Assembly (NCBI GenBank): GCA_964398985.1
Contig: CAYNOS010000031.1
Span: forward strand, 1-27,983
Reading direction: 5' to 3'
Length of the DNA stretch: 27,983 bases
Source: CAYMRL01 sp964398985
GTDB lineage: Bacteria > Deinococcota > Deinococci > Deinococcales > Trueperaceae
The notes beneath the pieces are model-generated. The model made no database searches and was not told the origin of the DNA. It saw only the letters and a program-made list of their open reading frames with translations. This document shows, piece by piece, positions 1-8,637 of this stretch (positions are counted from its first letter, which is position 1; every line of letters begins with the position of its first letter). A program made the position numbers and the translations under genes.

Positions 1-38
1 GTCGGACACCCGAGGTTAGTTGCCGTCGCCCGGCGTTG

Positions 39-2237
39 TCAAACCGACTGCGACCAGGCCGGAGGAACCCGCGCGGACCCGAGCCACTCGTCGAGAGCCG
101 CGCCGCCATGCGTGTGACCGGCGGTGATCATCTCGGCGTACCTGTCGAACTCCAGAGACGTCACGCCGTTGGCGGGGTAGGTGACCACCAGATCGGCGTA
201 CCGACCGGCCTCGTCCATGAGGCTCTTGCTGGCCAGCGAGGTGGCGCGCATCAAGGTGCCGAGGAGGCTCGGCGCCTTGAGTCGGCGTCCCACCGGCAGC
301 AGCTTCGAGCGCAGGACCGCCCAGCCGGAGACGTCGTCTCCGAAACGCATCGGCTTGCCTTCCGACTTGCCGCCGTACGCGTTCGAGGCGATGATCACTC
401 CGCTGCCGAGATGCTCGCGCAGCAACTCGACCGGCATGTTGTTCATGACGCCGCCGTCGACCAGCACCTCGGAACCGTCCTCGGTGAGCAGTGGCGTGAA
501 CACCCCTGGAATGGCGGCTGACGCCCTGATCGCCCGCCACAGCGGGCCGCGGTCGTGGAGCCGCAGCTCGGCGTTGGTGAGGCTCGCCGACACGCACAGG
601 AACGGGATCCACATGTCCTCGATCAGCGTGTCCGTCCCGAACGCGCTCTTGAGGATCTCGTTGATCCTGCGCGAGCGCGTCAGCGCCACCAACGGCAAGG
701 TGCTGTCCATCAGTTGCTTGCGGTCAGCGAAGCGCGCGCAGATCCGCTCGATCTCCGGCGCGCTCCGCGTCAAGGCGTAGCCGCCGCCGATCACGGCGCC
801 CATCGACGCTCCGTAGACCACGTCGACGGCGATCCCGCGCTCTTCCAGCGCCTTCAGGAGGCCAACGTGAACGAAGCCCCTGGCACCACCCCCCGACAGC
901 GCCAGGCCCACAGCGCGACCTGCCAGGCGGCGTGACAGCCGGTCGAGGTCGCTCTTGACGCCAAGCCTCACGTGGTGATGGCAACTGACGTCCCTGGCCT
1001 GCAGCCAGGCTGTCGTACCTGTCGGTTGGGTCACCGAGTCGGGATGCACCAGGACCAGGTCGCTCGGGAGGTCGGGAGCGTGCGAGCGCAGGCTCGACTC
1101 GAGTGCTCCTGGCTGTGACGGGCCGTCGGCTGCGGCGACCAGCACCAGCCGGTCGGCCAGATGGAGGCAGCGCCGCGTCCACGGCGTGAGGGTCGGATCG
1201 GCGACGAGCAGCACGTAGCGATGGCTCCTGACGGCTTCGTCGAGCCACAGCTCGAGGGAGGTCGCGTGGTTGTCATCGCTCGTCTGCGCCGCACCGACGC
1301 GCGCGAAGCGCCGATCGACCTCGGCGCTGGAGAGCACCAGCGCCGGTCCCCACCCGGCCATCCGCTCGGCCACTTCGCTCACCAGCCGGTCGCAGGTGGC
1401 ATCGGCTGACGCCGGCGCGAACAGGAGCGCCGCGCCGAGGGTGCCCTCGACCGCGGAGCCGCCTTGCTCGTGACGCGCCAGCACGTCGGCCGCCAGCCGC
1501 ACCAGGAACGTCGGGCTGGTGGCCGCCACCGTGGCCGGCACCGTCGCCAGATGCCCTTCGCCCGCCGCCACCGCCTCGGTGCGCCTGACGCTTTCGCCCA
1601 CCACTGCCGCCTCGCCCAGCAGCGCTCCTCGTCCCGCGACCCGCAGCACCTTGCCGGCTGCGTCGCGCTCGACGAACCTGCCGGCCACGACCAGGTGGGC
1701 CTCGGCGGCGGCGTCCCCGATGCAGTAGACCGACTCACCGCGCGTCGTCCGCCGCCACGTCAGGCGCTCCTGCCACGCCTTGAGCTCCGCCTCGGTGCTG
1801 GCGCCGAAGCGCTCAGCCAGCAGCGGGGCGAGCTGGGCGCGCTCCAGACGCGGCCTGATCAGGTCGTGGATGCGCTCGAGCACCGCGGGTCGCGCGGCCG
1901 TCAGCGCGTCGAAGTCCTCGCGCGCCAGCCGCCATAACTCGCAGGCATGGGCGCCAGCGCTGACGGTGGCGTTGCGCACCGGCGCCGACAGCAGAGCCAT
2001 CTCCCCCACCACCGCACCGGTACCCAACACGTCGACCGGCCGGCCGTCGACGCTGACGATCAGCTCGCCGGATGCCAGCAGGTAGAGGGCGTCGCCGATG
2101 TCTCGCTGGTGGAACAGAACCGTGCGCGGCGCGAGCGTCACGGGCCGGCAGAGCTCAGCGATCGCGTCGAGATCGGAGTCCTCTAGCCCCGCGAAGACTG
2201 TCGACTCCTGAAGGAGCGTCTTCAATGAATCAGTCAT
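39..2237 (-). CDS. Cyclic-nucleotide-binding, patatin-like phospholipase (NTE family)
   Basis: Predicted serine lysophospholipase/esterase of the neuropathy-target-esterase type, 732 aa. Two cNMP-binding beta-barrels come first (about residues 10-125 and 140-255); each keeps the phosphate-cassette pattern, GEMALL with APVRNATV in the first and LGEAA with an Arg in the second. Residues 260-410 look like a Rossmann/ParA-like segment without a Walker A motif. The patatin domain starts near residue 440: oxyanion-hole GGGARG (about 446-451), nucleophile elbow GASMG (Ser about 477) and the dyad Asp in DGGVMNN (about 593). Seen: complete catalytic dyad. Known: NTE relatives deacylate lysophosphatidylcholine. 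Inferred: activity or location gated by a nucleotide. It starts at an ATG with no strong Shine-Dalgarno and is divergent from the DUF2249 gene. No signal peptide or clear membrane helix is seen, so it is probably cytosolic or membrane-peripheral. Confidence 0.9.
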   Translation of the reverse strand: MTDSLKTLLQESTVFAGLEDSDLDAIAELCRPVTLAPRTVLFHQRDIGDALYLLASGELIVSVDGRPVDVLGTGAVVGEMALLSAPVRNATVSAGAHACELWRLAREDFDALTAARPAVLERIHDLIRPRLERAQLAPLLAERFGASTEAELKAWQERLTWRRTTRGESVYCIGDAAAEAHLVVAGRFVERDAAGKVLRVAGRGALLGEAAVVGESVRRTEAVAAGEGHLATVPATVAATSPTFLVRLAADVLARHEQGGSAVEGTLGAALLFAPASADATCDRLVSEVAERMAGWGPALVLSSAEVDRRFARVGAAQTSDDNHATSLELWLDEAVRSHRYVLLVADPTLTPWTRRCLHLADRLVLVAAADGPSQPGALESSLRSHAPDLPSDLVLVHPDSVTQPTGTTAWLQARDVSCHHHVRLGVKSDLDRLSRRLAGRAVGLALSGGGARGFVHVGLLKALEERGIAVDVVYGASMGAVIGGGYALTRSAPEIERICARFADRKQLMDSTLPLVALTRSRRINEILKSAFGTDTLIEDMWIPFLCVSASLTNAELRLHDRGPLWRAIRASAAIPGVFTPLLTEDGSEVLVDGGVMNNMPVELLREHLGSGVIIASNAYGGKSEGKPMRFGDDVSGWAVLRSKLLPVGRRLKAPSLLGTLMRATSLASKSLMDEAGRYADLVVTYPANGVTSLEFDRYAEMITAGHTHGGAALDEWLGSARVPPAWSQSV

Positions 2238-2365
2238 GACTTGTGTCGGTTGCCGCCCTGGCTCGCAGCATAGCTGTCAGACGGTGCGCACGCCAGAGGC
2301 CGAGCCGGCCGGTAGCAGCGGGCGCACGCCGCCGGAGGCGAACGTCGGCAACTCGGGGCGGTGGC

Positions 2366-2383
2366 CCACCACCTAGGTCGTGG
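2366..2383. promoter_or_regulatory. 18-bp near-perfect palindrome, candidate operator
   Basis: CCACCACCTAGGTCGTGG is symmetric about CCTAGG: eight of nine base pairs match and only one position per half-site breaks symmetry. It ends 21 nt before the TACGGT hexamer, so a bound dimer would cover the -35 region of the DUF2249 promoter. The cognate regulator is not identified. Confidence 0.45.
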
Positions 2384-2404
2384 AGGGGCGGCCAGCGACG
2401 ACGT

Positions 2405-2410
2405 TACGGT
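2405..2410 (+). promoter_or_regulatory. -10-like TANNNT hexamer for leaderless DUF2249 transcript
   Basis: TACGGT sits 6 nt before the ATG at 2417, with no purine-rich ribosome-binding site between them. This matches the leaderless promoter layout known in Deinococcus. Confidence 0.45.
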
Positions 2411-2416
2411 GGCCGC

Positions 2417-2908
2417 ATGAGCGATGACACCGCGCCCACCATCACTCCCTCACAGCCGCCGGTCCTCGACCCGGAGGCAGCGCTCGCGCAACTCAGCAAG
2501 CTCTTCGACAGCTCGTTGCGCGCGCTGGGAGACGCCGGCCACACCGACGCCGCTTGTGAGTTGGCCGCCGCCGGCTGGAAGCTGCTTCGCAACGGCTGGC
2601 CCCGCGAGGGCGAGCGTCTCAACGGCACGCTGCACTACCTGACGCGCAGCCCTAAGCCACGTGCCCGCTCGGAGGCCGACTTCGACCTCGAGGTCAGGCA
2701 CCTGGCGCCCGCGCAGCGTCACCAGATCATCTTCGAGAAGTGGTTCGCGCTCGAGAGCGGCGCCGGCTACGTGCTGATCAACGACCACGACCCGAAGCCG
2801 CTCTACTACCAGTTCGCCGCCGAACACCCGGGTGAGTTCAGTTGGGATCCGATCGAGGAGGGCCCCACGGTGTGGCGCGTGCGGATCGGCAAGGTGGCGC
2901 GTCCGTAG
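2417..2908 (+). CDS. DUF2249 domain protein
   Basis: Small soluble protein of 163 aa. Residues about 15-75 form a predicted helical segment (LDPEAALAQLSKLF onwards). Residues about 88-160 are a DUF2249 domain with the family signatures LEVRHLAPAQRH, NDHDPKPLYYQF and EEGPTVWRVRIGK. DUF2249 proteins often occur with hemerythrin, nitric-oxide and redox functions and resemble TusA-like folds; the biochemical role is not established. The ATG at 2417 is chosen because upstream in-frame sequence is Arg-rich and non-coding in style, and TACGGT lies 6 nt before the ATG, consistent with a leaderless transcript. It converges on the FAD oxidoreductase gene, leaving only two bases between the stop codons. 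Confidence 0.85.
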   Translation: MSDDTAPTITPSQPPVLDPEAALAQLSKLFDSSLRALGDAGHTDAACELAAAGWKLLRNGWPREGERLNGTLHYLTRSPKPRARSEADFDLEVRHLAPAQRHQIIFEKWFALESGAGYVLINDHDPKPLYYQFAAEHPGEFSWDPIEEGPTVWRVRIGKVARP

Positions 2909-2910
2909 AC

Positions 2911-4296
2911 CTACGCGCGCTTGCCGCGCAGCCAGTTGCCCAGGCGGGCGCGCCAACTGGCCTTGCCGGTGCGCCGTTCGTGGCGGTCGGCGGACTTCGC
3001 CAACCACAGCCCCGCGTTGATGCCAACGTAGCGCAGCGGCTCGCCTTCCCAATCGCGCCAGCGGTGGTTGACCCAGCCGAGCGTCGTCAACTCGGTGTCG
3101 CGTCCGAGGATCATGTCGGCCAGCGTCCTGCCCGCCAGGTTCGAGAAGGCGACGCCGTCACCGACGTAGCCTCCCGCCCATCCCAAACCGGTCTCACGGG
3201 ACAGGCCAACGGACGGTCGCCAGTCCCGCGATACGCCAAGCGGCCCGCCCCAGCGGTGAGTCACGCGGCGACCCGCGAGCTGCGGGAAGAAGTCGACGAG
3301 CACCGCGCACAGGTCGCGGTGAACGGCGTCGTTGACGTCGAAGGCGTCCGCGATCGAGGAGCCCCAGTGGTAGGGCGCTCCGCGACCACCGAACGCCAGG
3401 CGCCCGTCAGCGGTCCGCTGCCCGTAGATCAGCGAGGGGCTGTAGTCGGCGAAGGTCGCTCTCTCGGAGAGGCCGAGCTCGTCCCACAGCGCCTGGGGCA
3501 GCGGTTCCGTCGCGATCATGTGCGAGTAGAGCGGCACGATCTGGCGCCGCTGGCCGCTGAAGCCCCGCGAGTAGCCCTCGGTCGCCCGGATCACGAAGTC
3601 GGCGGTGACCGCGCCGCGGTCGGTGGCAAGTCTGCGCGCCGCGATGGTCGAAGCCGCGGTGCGTTCGTACACGCGGACACCGCGGCGCTCGCAGGCGGCC
3701 GCCAGCCCGTGCACCAGCGCGGCCGGCTGCACGGCGGCGGCGTGGGCCGAGTAGCTGGCGCCCAGGATGCCGGCGGCGCCGATGCTCGCGGCCGCCTCCT
3801 CGGCGCCCAGCAGCCGCGTGTCCTGCTCGCCGAAGCCCAGCGCGTGGTACTCCTCGACATCCCGCCTGGCGCGCTGCAGGTGCAGCTCGCTGCGCGCCGC
3901 CTGCAGGCTGCCGCCGTGCTGGAAGTGGCAATCGATCGCTTCTGCGGCAGCCACGCGGCCGACCTCGACGATGGTGGCGTTGAGCGCGCGCTCGAAGCGC
4001 ACGCCCTCCTCCCTGCCGAAGTCCTTGACGAGCATCCCGAGGCCCAGCGGGTAGGCGGCGTGGCACCAGCCGCCGTTCCTGCCCGAGGCGCCGTAGCCGA
4101 CGCGCTCCTTCTCGACCACGACGACGTCCAGCGTCGGGTCGCGGGCCTTCAGGTAGTAGGCGGTCCACAGTCCCGTGAAGCCCGCTCCGACGATCGCGAC
4201 GTCGGCCGTGACGTCACCGGGCAACGGCTCGCGCGTCGGCTCGGTGGGGAAGCCGTCCCACCACAACGGTGTCTTGAGCGCCTCGGTCATGTCCAT
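2911..4296 (-). CDS. FAD-dependent amine/amino-acid oxidoreductase (DAO family)
   Basis: Predicted flavoprotein of 461 aa that oxidises a secondary or primary amine of an amino acid or polyamine. An N-terminal Rossmann motif VGAGFTG (about residues 36-42) binds the FAD ADP moiety, followed by VVVVEKERVG and GASGRNGGW. The latter is typical of the DAO subgroup that includes gamma-glutamylputrescine oxidase and sarcosine-oxidase-like enzymes. A C-terminal GYVGDGVAFSNLAGR segment matches the second flavin-contact motif. The last 30 residues are basic. Several ATG starts lie close together (4308, 4296, 4290); 4296 is chosen because a GGGAG lies 13 nt upstream, but 4308 is equally possible. It follows the STAND ATPase gene by about 46 nt on the same strand, so co-transcription is likely. 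The substrate cannot be read from the sequence. Confidence 0.85.
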   Translation of the reverse strand: MDMTEALKTPLWWDGFPTEPTREPLPGDVTADVAIVGAGFTGLWTAYYLKARDPTLDVVVVEKERVGYGASGRNGGWCHAAYPLGLGMLVKDFGREEGVRFERALNATIVEVGRVAAAEAIDCHFQHGGSLQAARSELHLQRARRDVEEYHALGFGEQDTRLLGAEEAAASIGAAGILGASYSAHAAAVQPAALVHGLAAACERRGVRVYERTAASTIAARRLATDRGAVTADFVIRATEGYSRGFSGQRRQIVPLYSHMIATEPLPQALWDELGLSERATFADYSPSLIYGQRTADGRLAFGGRGAPYHWGSSIADAFDVNDAVHRDLCAVLVDFFPQLAGRRVTHRWGGPLGVSRDWRPSVGLSRETGLGWAGGYVGDGVAFSNLAGRTLADMILGRDTELTTLGWVNHRWRDWEGEPLRYVGINAGLWLAKSADRHERRTGKASWRARLGNWLRGKRA

Positions 4297-4342
4297 ACTT
4301 ACACCCATGCTCCCACGCCGCGGGTGGCCGCCGCCGCGCACT

Positions 4343-7246
4343 TCACGGCGAGTCGTCGCCTGCCTTCGCGCCTTCCCTCCCAACGAGCTCTTCTCGCACC
4401 TGCTCGACGCGGGCCATCAGCGCCGCGGCCATGCTCGCCGAACCCGCCGCTGCCGCCGGGTAGCTGCGCTCCGCTTCCTCGATCAACCCGCGGGCGCCGG
4501 CAAGATCGTCGGTGGCGAGAGCCACGCGCGCGGCATGGGCGATCGTCGAGATCAGCGCCAGAGCTCCCGCTGCCTCTCCGACGCTGCCGGCTGTGGCTCG
4601 CGTGAGCTCGAGCCCCTCGGCGGCGTGAGCACCGGCGGCCACCAGGTCCCCGCGGGCATAGGCGACGTCGGTTGCGTAGCTCAGGCACCTCGACAGATCC
4701 CAGAGCGCCAAGCCGTAACCGCCCTCTGCCGCCACTTGACGCCTGAGCGCCAGCGCCTCCTGGATGTGCGCCCAGGCGAGATCAGGACCGTCCGGCTCCC
4801 TGAAGTCGTGAACCGGGGACGCTTCGAGCATGGCCGCCGTCTCGCGCATGGCCCAGATCACGCCGGGCAGCGCCTCCTGGTTGCTCCGGGCGAGGCTCAG
4901 CGCCTCGCGCACCAGAGCGGCTGCCTCGCCACCCGGCCCTTGCCCTGCCATCACGATCGCCTGTGACAAGCGGTGCAGGAGGCCTGAGAGCTTGCTGTGG
5001 GAGTCGGGTCCGGGCTCCGCGACCGCCAACTGACGCGCCACGCCCACCGCGCCGCGCAGCTCCGCTTCCGCGCGCTGGTAGTCTCCGGCGACCATCGCGC
5101 ACCCGGCCAGGCCGAGGCGATTGCTGAGCTCCCTGGCGACGTACTTCTCGCTGCCGTCGGGGTCGAGAGAGCGCAGGCGCTCCAACGACGCCAGGCAGTG
5201 GTGGAAGGTCCTCTCGGCAGCCGTCAACTGCCCCTCGTCGACCAGCCACTCGGCGTAGCCGGCATGCAGCCGCTCGTCGACCTCGAGCACGAAAGCATCG
5301 GCGCCGGCGTGCGAGAGGTCGACGGCAGCCTGGACGGCCTGCTCCCAGGCTGCCCGGGCCGCTTCACGCTCGCCTTGCTCCTGGTAGAACGCTGCCAGGT
5401 CGGCGATCGAGCGCGCGTGCCGTGCCGCGGCCTGGGAGTCTCTCGCGCCGGCGTCGGCCGCGCCGTGACGGACGCCAGCGGTGACGCGCTCGGCGCGCTC
5501 GAGCAGCGCTCGACGTACCTGGCTGGCGGTGAACTGGCTCAGCTGCATCGCGGCCGCGCGCAGCGCGTCGGCCTGGCTCGCCAGCTGCTCGTCGTCCAGG
5601 CTCAGCAGCACCTCGGCGAGCCTCAGCGACAGCGAGCTCATCGCGTGTACCTCACGCCGCCTGTGAGCCCACTGGCTGAGCCAATACAGAGCGTGGGCCG
5701 CCAGCCGGCGGTCGGCCTCGTCGCTGGAGCGCTCGAACAGCCTCGCCGCCAGGTCGTAGAGAGCGACGACCTCGCGCGGATCACGGAGCTGCTCCAAGCT
5801 CGCCATCCGCTCGCGGACGACCTCCTCGACGGCGAGCCGCGCCTCCTCGGGGTCGTACCAGTAGCCGAGGCGTTGGCTCGCTACCTCCCGGTAGATCGGC
5901 TGAACGAACGCAGCGAAACCCGGGAACGTGGAGGCGAAGTAGGCGTGCGGGTTCTCGGCGCGCGCGACCGCTTCTGCCAGCGCCTGCGGCTCGTCGGCAA
6001 GGCCGGCGGCGGTGGCGGCGACCATCTCGGCGAGAAACTCGCCGCCTTGCAGACCGGCCAGCACCACGGCCTTCTGCACCTGCTCGGGACTCTGCATCAG
6101 GCGGCGCCTGACGAGCTCGTGGAAGGCAGTGCTGGCGTCGAGCAGCTCACGAAGTCCGGCCTCGGTCAAGGGGCCGTGCGGGTCGCGCCCGACGAAGAAG
6201 CCTCTGCCACCCAGCTCGACGAGCTTCAAGACCTCGTCGAGGAAGCGCGGGTTGCCGCCGACGCGCCCCAGGATCGCCGCTGACTGCTGCGAGGTGAGAC
6301 CCGGCAGCTTGACGCTGAGCAGCGGCGCCAGGTCCTCGATCGGTCCCAGCGACAGGAGTTCGACCGCGCCGTGTTCGGCGCCGGCCACCGTCAGCACGCC
6401 GGCCACCGTCTGGTCGTCCGCGTCCTGCGCCTGCGCCGCCCACTCCCGCTGCCAGTGCGTGACCAGCAACAGGACCGGCCAGCGCCCGGCGGTCATGGCT
6501 CTCACCAGAGCCCCCGCGAAGGCGACCATGCCGGCGTCGGACGCGCTGAACTGGGCGTCGTCGATGACGATCACAGCCGGCACCGCGTGAGCCGCCGGCC
6601 CCGCGAACAGCTTGCCGAGGTCGGCGATGACCTCGTCGACCAACGAGGTGCGCTGCTCGCTCGCGAACTCCTGCGCGCTGGTCGGCCGCTGGTCCTTGCG
6701 CCACGCGTCGTGGATGCCCTTGAGCTCGAAACCGACCTCGCCCACCTTCTTCAGCAGCCCAAGCACGGGAATCAGGTCGAGAGCAGCGTCCAGGGCGACG
6801 TTGGTGCCGACCTTCGCGACCTCGACGAGGCGCTGCCGGCGCCGACGCTCGCGAGCGAAGGGCTCGAGGTGCGGCGCCAGGTACGGCATCACATGGCTCG
6901 CGAGCGCGCTCGTCACCACCTGGTTGTGGTCCTTGGGGTCGGTGAGCCTGATCCCCCACCACAGGTAAGGCAGCGGCGCGCCAGCGTCCCAACTGGACTC
7001 CGGAGGGTTGACGTAGAGGTTGTTGCCGTCCTGAGCGAGATCAGCCGGCCAGTAGCGGGTCTCGCCCTGCCCCTCGGCGGCCAACCAGCCGTAGAACTCC
7101 TGGACCAGCCGTGTCTTGCCGAACCCGGACTCGCCGAGCAGCACCAGCGTGCGCGGACCCTCGCCGCCGGCGACCGAACCCCAGGCCTCGCGCAGCCGGG
7201 CAAGCTGCTCCTCACGCCCGCAGAACGGCCGCTCCTCAGTCGGCAT
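4343..7246 (-). CDS. Large STAND/AAA ATPase with C-terminal helical (TPR-like) repeats
   Basis: Protein of 967 aa, probably an ATP-dependent signalling switch. It opens directly with the nucleotide-binding domain: the FCGREEQLARL entry motif of AAA_16/STAND proteins (about 8-18), Walker A GESGFGKT (38-45), Walker B VIVIDDAQ (225-232) and a sensor-like strand PVLLLVTHW (about 260). A hydrophobic or amphipathic stretch lies at about 150-172 (ALDLIPVLGLLKKVG). From about residue 480 to the end the protein is all-helical, with Ala/Leu/Glu-rich repeats of TPR character. No effector domain (nuclease, protease, TIR) and no DNA-binding domain is visible. The start at 7246 is supported by GGGAGG 10 nt upstream, and it lies inside the end of the MFS gene (11-nt overlap), implying translational coupling. 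Role unknown; a regulator of transport or oxidation is only a guess. Confidence 0.8.
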   Translation of the reverse strand: MPTEERPFCGREEQLARLREAWGSVAGGEGPRTLVLLGESGFGKTRLVQEFYGWLAAEGQGETRYWPADLAQDGNNLYVNPPESSWDAGAPLPYLWWGIRLTDPKDHNQVVTSALASHVMPYLAPHLEPFARERRRRQRLVEVAKVGTNVALDAALDLIPVLGLLKKVGEVGFELKGIHDAWRKDQRPTSAQEFASEQRTSLVDEVIADLGKLFAGPAAHAVPAVIVIDDAQFSASDAGMVAFAGALVRAMTAGRWPVLLLVTHWQREWAAQAQDADDQTVAGVLTVAGAEHGAVELLSLGPIEDLAPLLSVKLPGLTSQQSAAILGRVGGNPRFLDEVLKLVELGGRGFFVGRDPHGPLTEAGLRELLDASTAFHELVRRRLMQSPEQVQKAVVLAGLQGGEFLAEMVAATAAGLADEPQALAEAVARAENPHAYFASTFPGFAAFVQPIYREVASQRLGYWYDPEEARLAVEEVVRERMASLEQLRDPREVVALYDLAARLFERSSDEADRRLAAHALYWLSQWAHRRREVHAMSSLSLRLAEVLLSLDDEQLASQADALRAAAMQLSQFTASQVRRALLERAERVTAGVRHGAADAGARDSQAAARHARSIADLAAFYQEQGEREAARAAWEQAVQAAVDLSHAGADAFVLEVDERLHAGYAEWLVDEGQLTAAERTFHHCLASLERLRSLDPDGSEKYVARELSNRLGLAGCAMVAGDYQRAEAELRGAVGVARQLAVAEPGPDSHSKLSGLLHRLSQAIVMAGQGPGGEAAALVREALSLARSNQEALPGVIWAMRETAAMLEASPVHDFREPDGPDLAWAHIQEALALRRQVAAEGGYGLALWDLSRCLSYATDVAYARGDLVAAGAHAAEGLELTRATAGSVGEAAGALALISTIAHAARVALATDDLAGARGLIEEAERSYPAAAAGSASMAAALMARVEQVREELVGREGAKAGDDSP

Positions 7247-8507
7247 GCGCTGGCAACCTCCCAGCCGGCGGCAGCACCAGGAACGCAACCGCACCGCTCA
7301 CGCCGATGGCTGCCAGGGCGCCGAAGGCCAGGCCGTAGGCCCCGGTGGAGTCGGCGATGACCCCGATCAGCAGTGGACCGATGACCGCTCCGACCATCAG
7401 GATCAGCGAGGAGTAGCCCATCACCCTCGCGAACGCCTTGCGGCCGAAGTAATCGGCGCGCATCGCGCTCATCAAGGGACCCCTGAGTCCCCACGCGAAA
7501 CCGTGGAGGACGGCCGCGACGACCACCGCAGCCGCCGCGGTGGCCCAGATCAGGATGGCCATCGCGGCCGCGTGCATCAGCATCCCGCCGCCGGCCAACC
7601 AGCGCTTGTCGTGACGGTCGCCGAGGAAGCCGCCCGCCGCCTGGCCGATGATCTGGCACACCGTCACCAGGGTCAGTAGCCCGGCGGCGGTCGTGACGCT
7701 CATGCCGAGCGTGTCGCGCACGTAGATGACGAAGTGCACGGTGACCGCACCGACGATCGCCAGGGCGTTCGAGTGGCCCACCGAGAGCAGCCAGAACTCC
7801 TTGTTGCGCAACAGTCCGTTCGCGCTCGCCGGCGGCTCGTGCGTCTCGGTGGCCGCGGCGGTTCCGCCGCCGTCTCCGGCTGTCGGGACGAAAGCGCCGT
7901 CGGGGCGCAGCCCTACCGACTCGGGGTCGCTGATCATCAGGCGACCGAGCGGCCAGGCGAGCAGCAGGTAGAGCACGCCCGAGCCGATCGATACCGGCCG
8001 CCAGCCGTAGTTGACCAGCGCCCACGCCAGCAGCGGCACCAGCAGGCCGCCGATGCTCATGCCGAGCCCGACCATCGCCATGGCCCGCGACCTGTAGCGC
8101 TCGAACCAATTGACCACCAGCGTCATCAGCGACAGGAAGCCGCTGAGGCTGGCGCCGATAGCCATCACCAGGAAGACCGTGAGGAACTGCGCGAAGCCCT
8201 GCACGAAGCCGAGCGCGACCAAGCCGCCGCCCAGCAGCAGCATGCCGCCCTGGATCACGCGCTGCGGGGAGTAGCGCTGCAGCAGCCAGCCGTGAAGAGG
8301 CCCCAGCAACCCGCTCTCGGTGCGGTGCAGCGAGTGGATCAGTGAGATCGTGGTGCGGCTCCAACCGAACTCCGCCATCCAGAAGGGCGCGTAGACCCCG
8401 AAAGCCTGGAAGAAGAAGAGCGACTGCATGCCCTGCATCGCCATCGACCCCGCGACGATCCACCAGCCTTGGAACACGCTGGTCGGGCGCTTCTGCGGGT
8501 GCTGCAC
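7236..8507 (-). CDS. Major facilitator superfamily transporter
   Basis: Inner-membrane secondary transporter of 423 aa, about the usual length for 12 helices. N-terminal VFQGWWIVAGS and FGVYAPFWMAEFGWSRTTIS resemble the OFA/monocarboxylate-type MFS group rather than sugar permeases. The halves are separated by a hydrophilic loop near residues 190-220, and the second half ends IGVSGAVAFLVL before a short polar tail. The start codon is a GTG at 8507: no Shine-Dalgarno precedes it, but TAGCTT (minus strand) lies 6 nt upstream, suggesting leaderless translation. First gene of a minus-strand unit with the STAND ATPase and the FAD oxidoreductase. A carboxylate or amine substrate for the downstream oxidase is possible but unproven. 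Confidence 0.88.
   Translation of the reverse strand: MQHPQKRPTSVFQGWWIVAGSMAMQGMQSLFFFQAFGVYAPFWMAEFGWSRTTISLIHSLHRTESGLLGPLHGWLLQRYSPQRVIQGGMLLLGGGLVALGFVQGFAQFLTVFLVMAIGASLSGFLSLMTLVVNWFERYRSRAMAMVGLGMSIGGLLVPLLAWALVNYGWRPVSIGSGVLYLLLAWPLGRLMISDPESVGLRPDGAFVPTAGDGGGTAAATETHEPPASANGLLRNKEFWLLSVGHSNALAIVGAVTVHFVIYVRDTLGMSVTTAAGLLTLVTVCQIIGQAAGGFLGDRHDKRWLAGGGMLMHAAAMAILIWATAAAAVVVAAVLHGFAWGLRGPLMSAMRADYFGRKAFARVMGYSSLILMVGAVIGPLLIGVIADSTGAYGLAFGALAAIGVSGAVAFLVLPPAGRLPAHAD
7247..7262 (-). promoter_or_regulatory. Ribosome-binding site fixing the STAND ATPase start
   Basis: On the minus strand GGGAGG stands 10 nt before the ATG at 7246, inside the last codons of the MFS gene. It decides against the longer in-frame start at 7294. 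Confidence 0.6.
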
Positions 8508-8513
8508 GAGGCT

Positions 8514-8519
8514 AAGCTA
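8514..8519 (-). promoter_or_regulatory. -10-like TANNNT hexamer for leaderless MFS transcript
   Basis: Minus-strand TAGCTT lies 6 nt before the GTG start at 8507, with no Shine-Dalgarno. Confidence 0.4.
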
Positions 8520-8631
8520 ACCCGCAGGGCCGCTTGGCGGTCACGACCGCGTTCGGGCCGCGCGCTGCCCGGCCTGCAAGTCCTGGCTGCGCCTCGACGA
8601 GGTCAAGTCAACCTCCAAGCCCGGCGTCCCT

Positions 8632-8637
8632 TATCTT
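8632..8637 (+). promoter_or_regulatory. -10-like TANNNT hexamer for leaderless HAD-GH65 transcript
   Basis: TATCTT lies 5 nt before the ATG at 8643 and no ribosome-binding site is present. Confidence 0.4.

Larger units (their letters stand above)
2238..2416. promoter_or_regulatory. Divergent intergenic region between patatin and DUF2249 genes
   Basis: 179 bp between two outward-facing starts. On the plus strand a TANNNT hexamer (TACGGT, 2405-2410) lies 6 nt before the DUF2249 ATG with no Shine-Dalgarno, and an 18-bp near-palindrome lies upstream (2366-2383). On the minus strand a TATGCT about 30 nt upstream of the patatin ATG could be its -10. An upstream extension of the DUF2249 reading frame runs through this region but is Arg-rich and does not look coding. 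Confidence 0.5.

Noticed and set aside
2842..4605. A 587-codon plus-strand open frame over the FAD oxidoreductase
   Set aside because: Antisense shadow; the minus strand has clear FAD motifs and the shadow has none.
4997..6283. A 428-codon plus-strand open frame over the STAND ATPase
   Set aside because: Antisense shadow of the helical-repeat region with no domain features.
4343..7246. Anti-phage STAND (Avs-type) defence gene
   Set aside because: No N-terminal effector domain, no neighbouring defence or mobile genes, and operon context with a transporter and oxidase.
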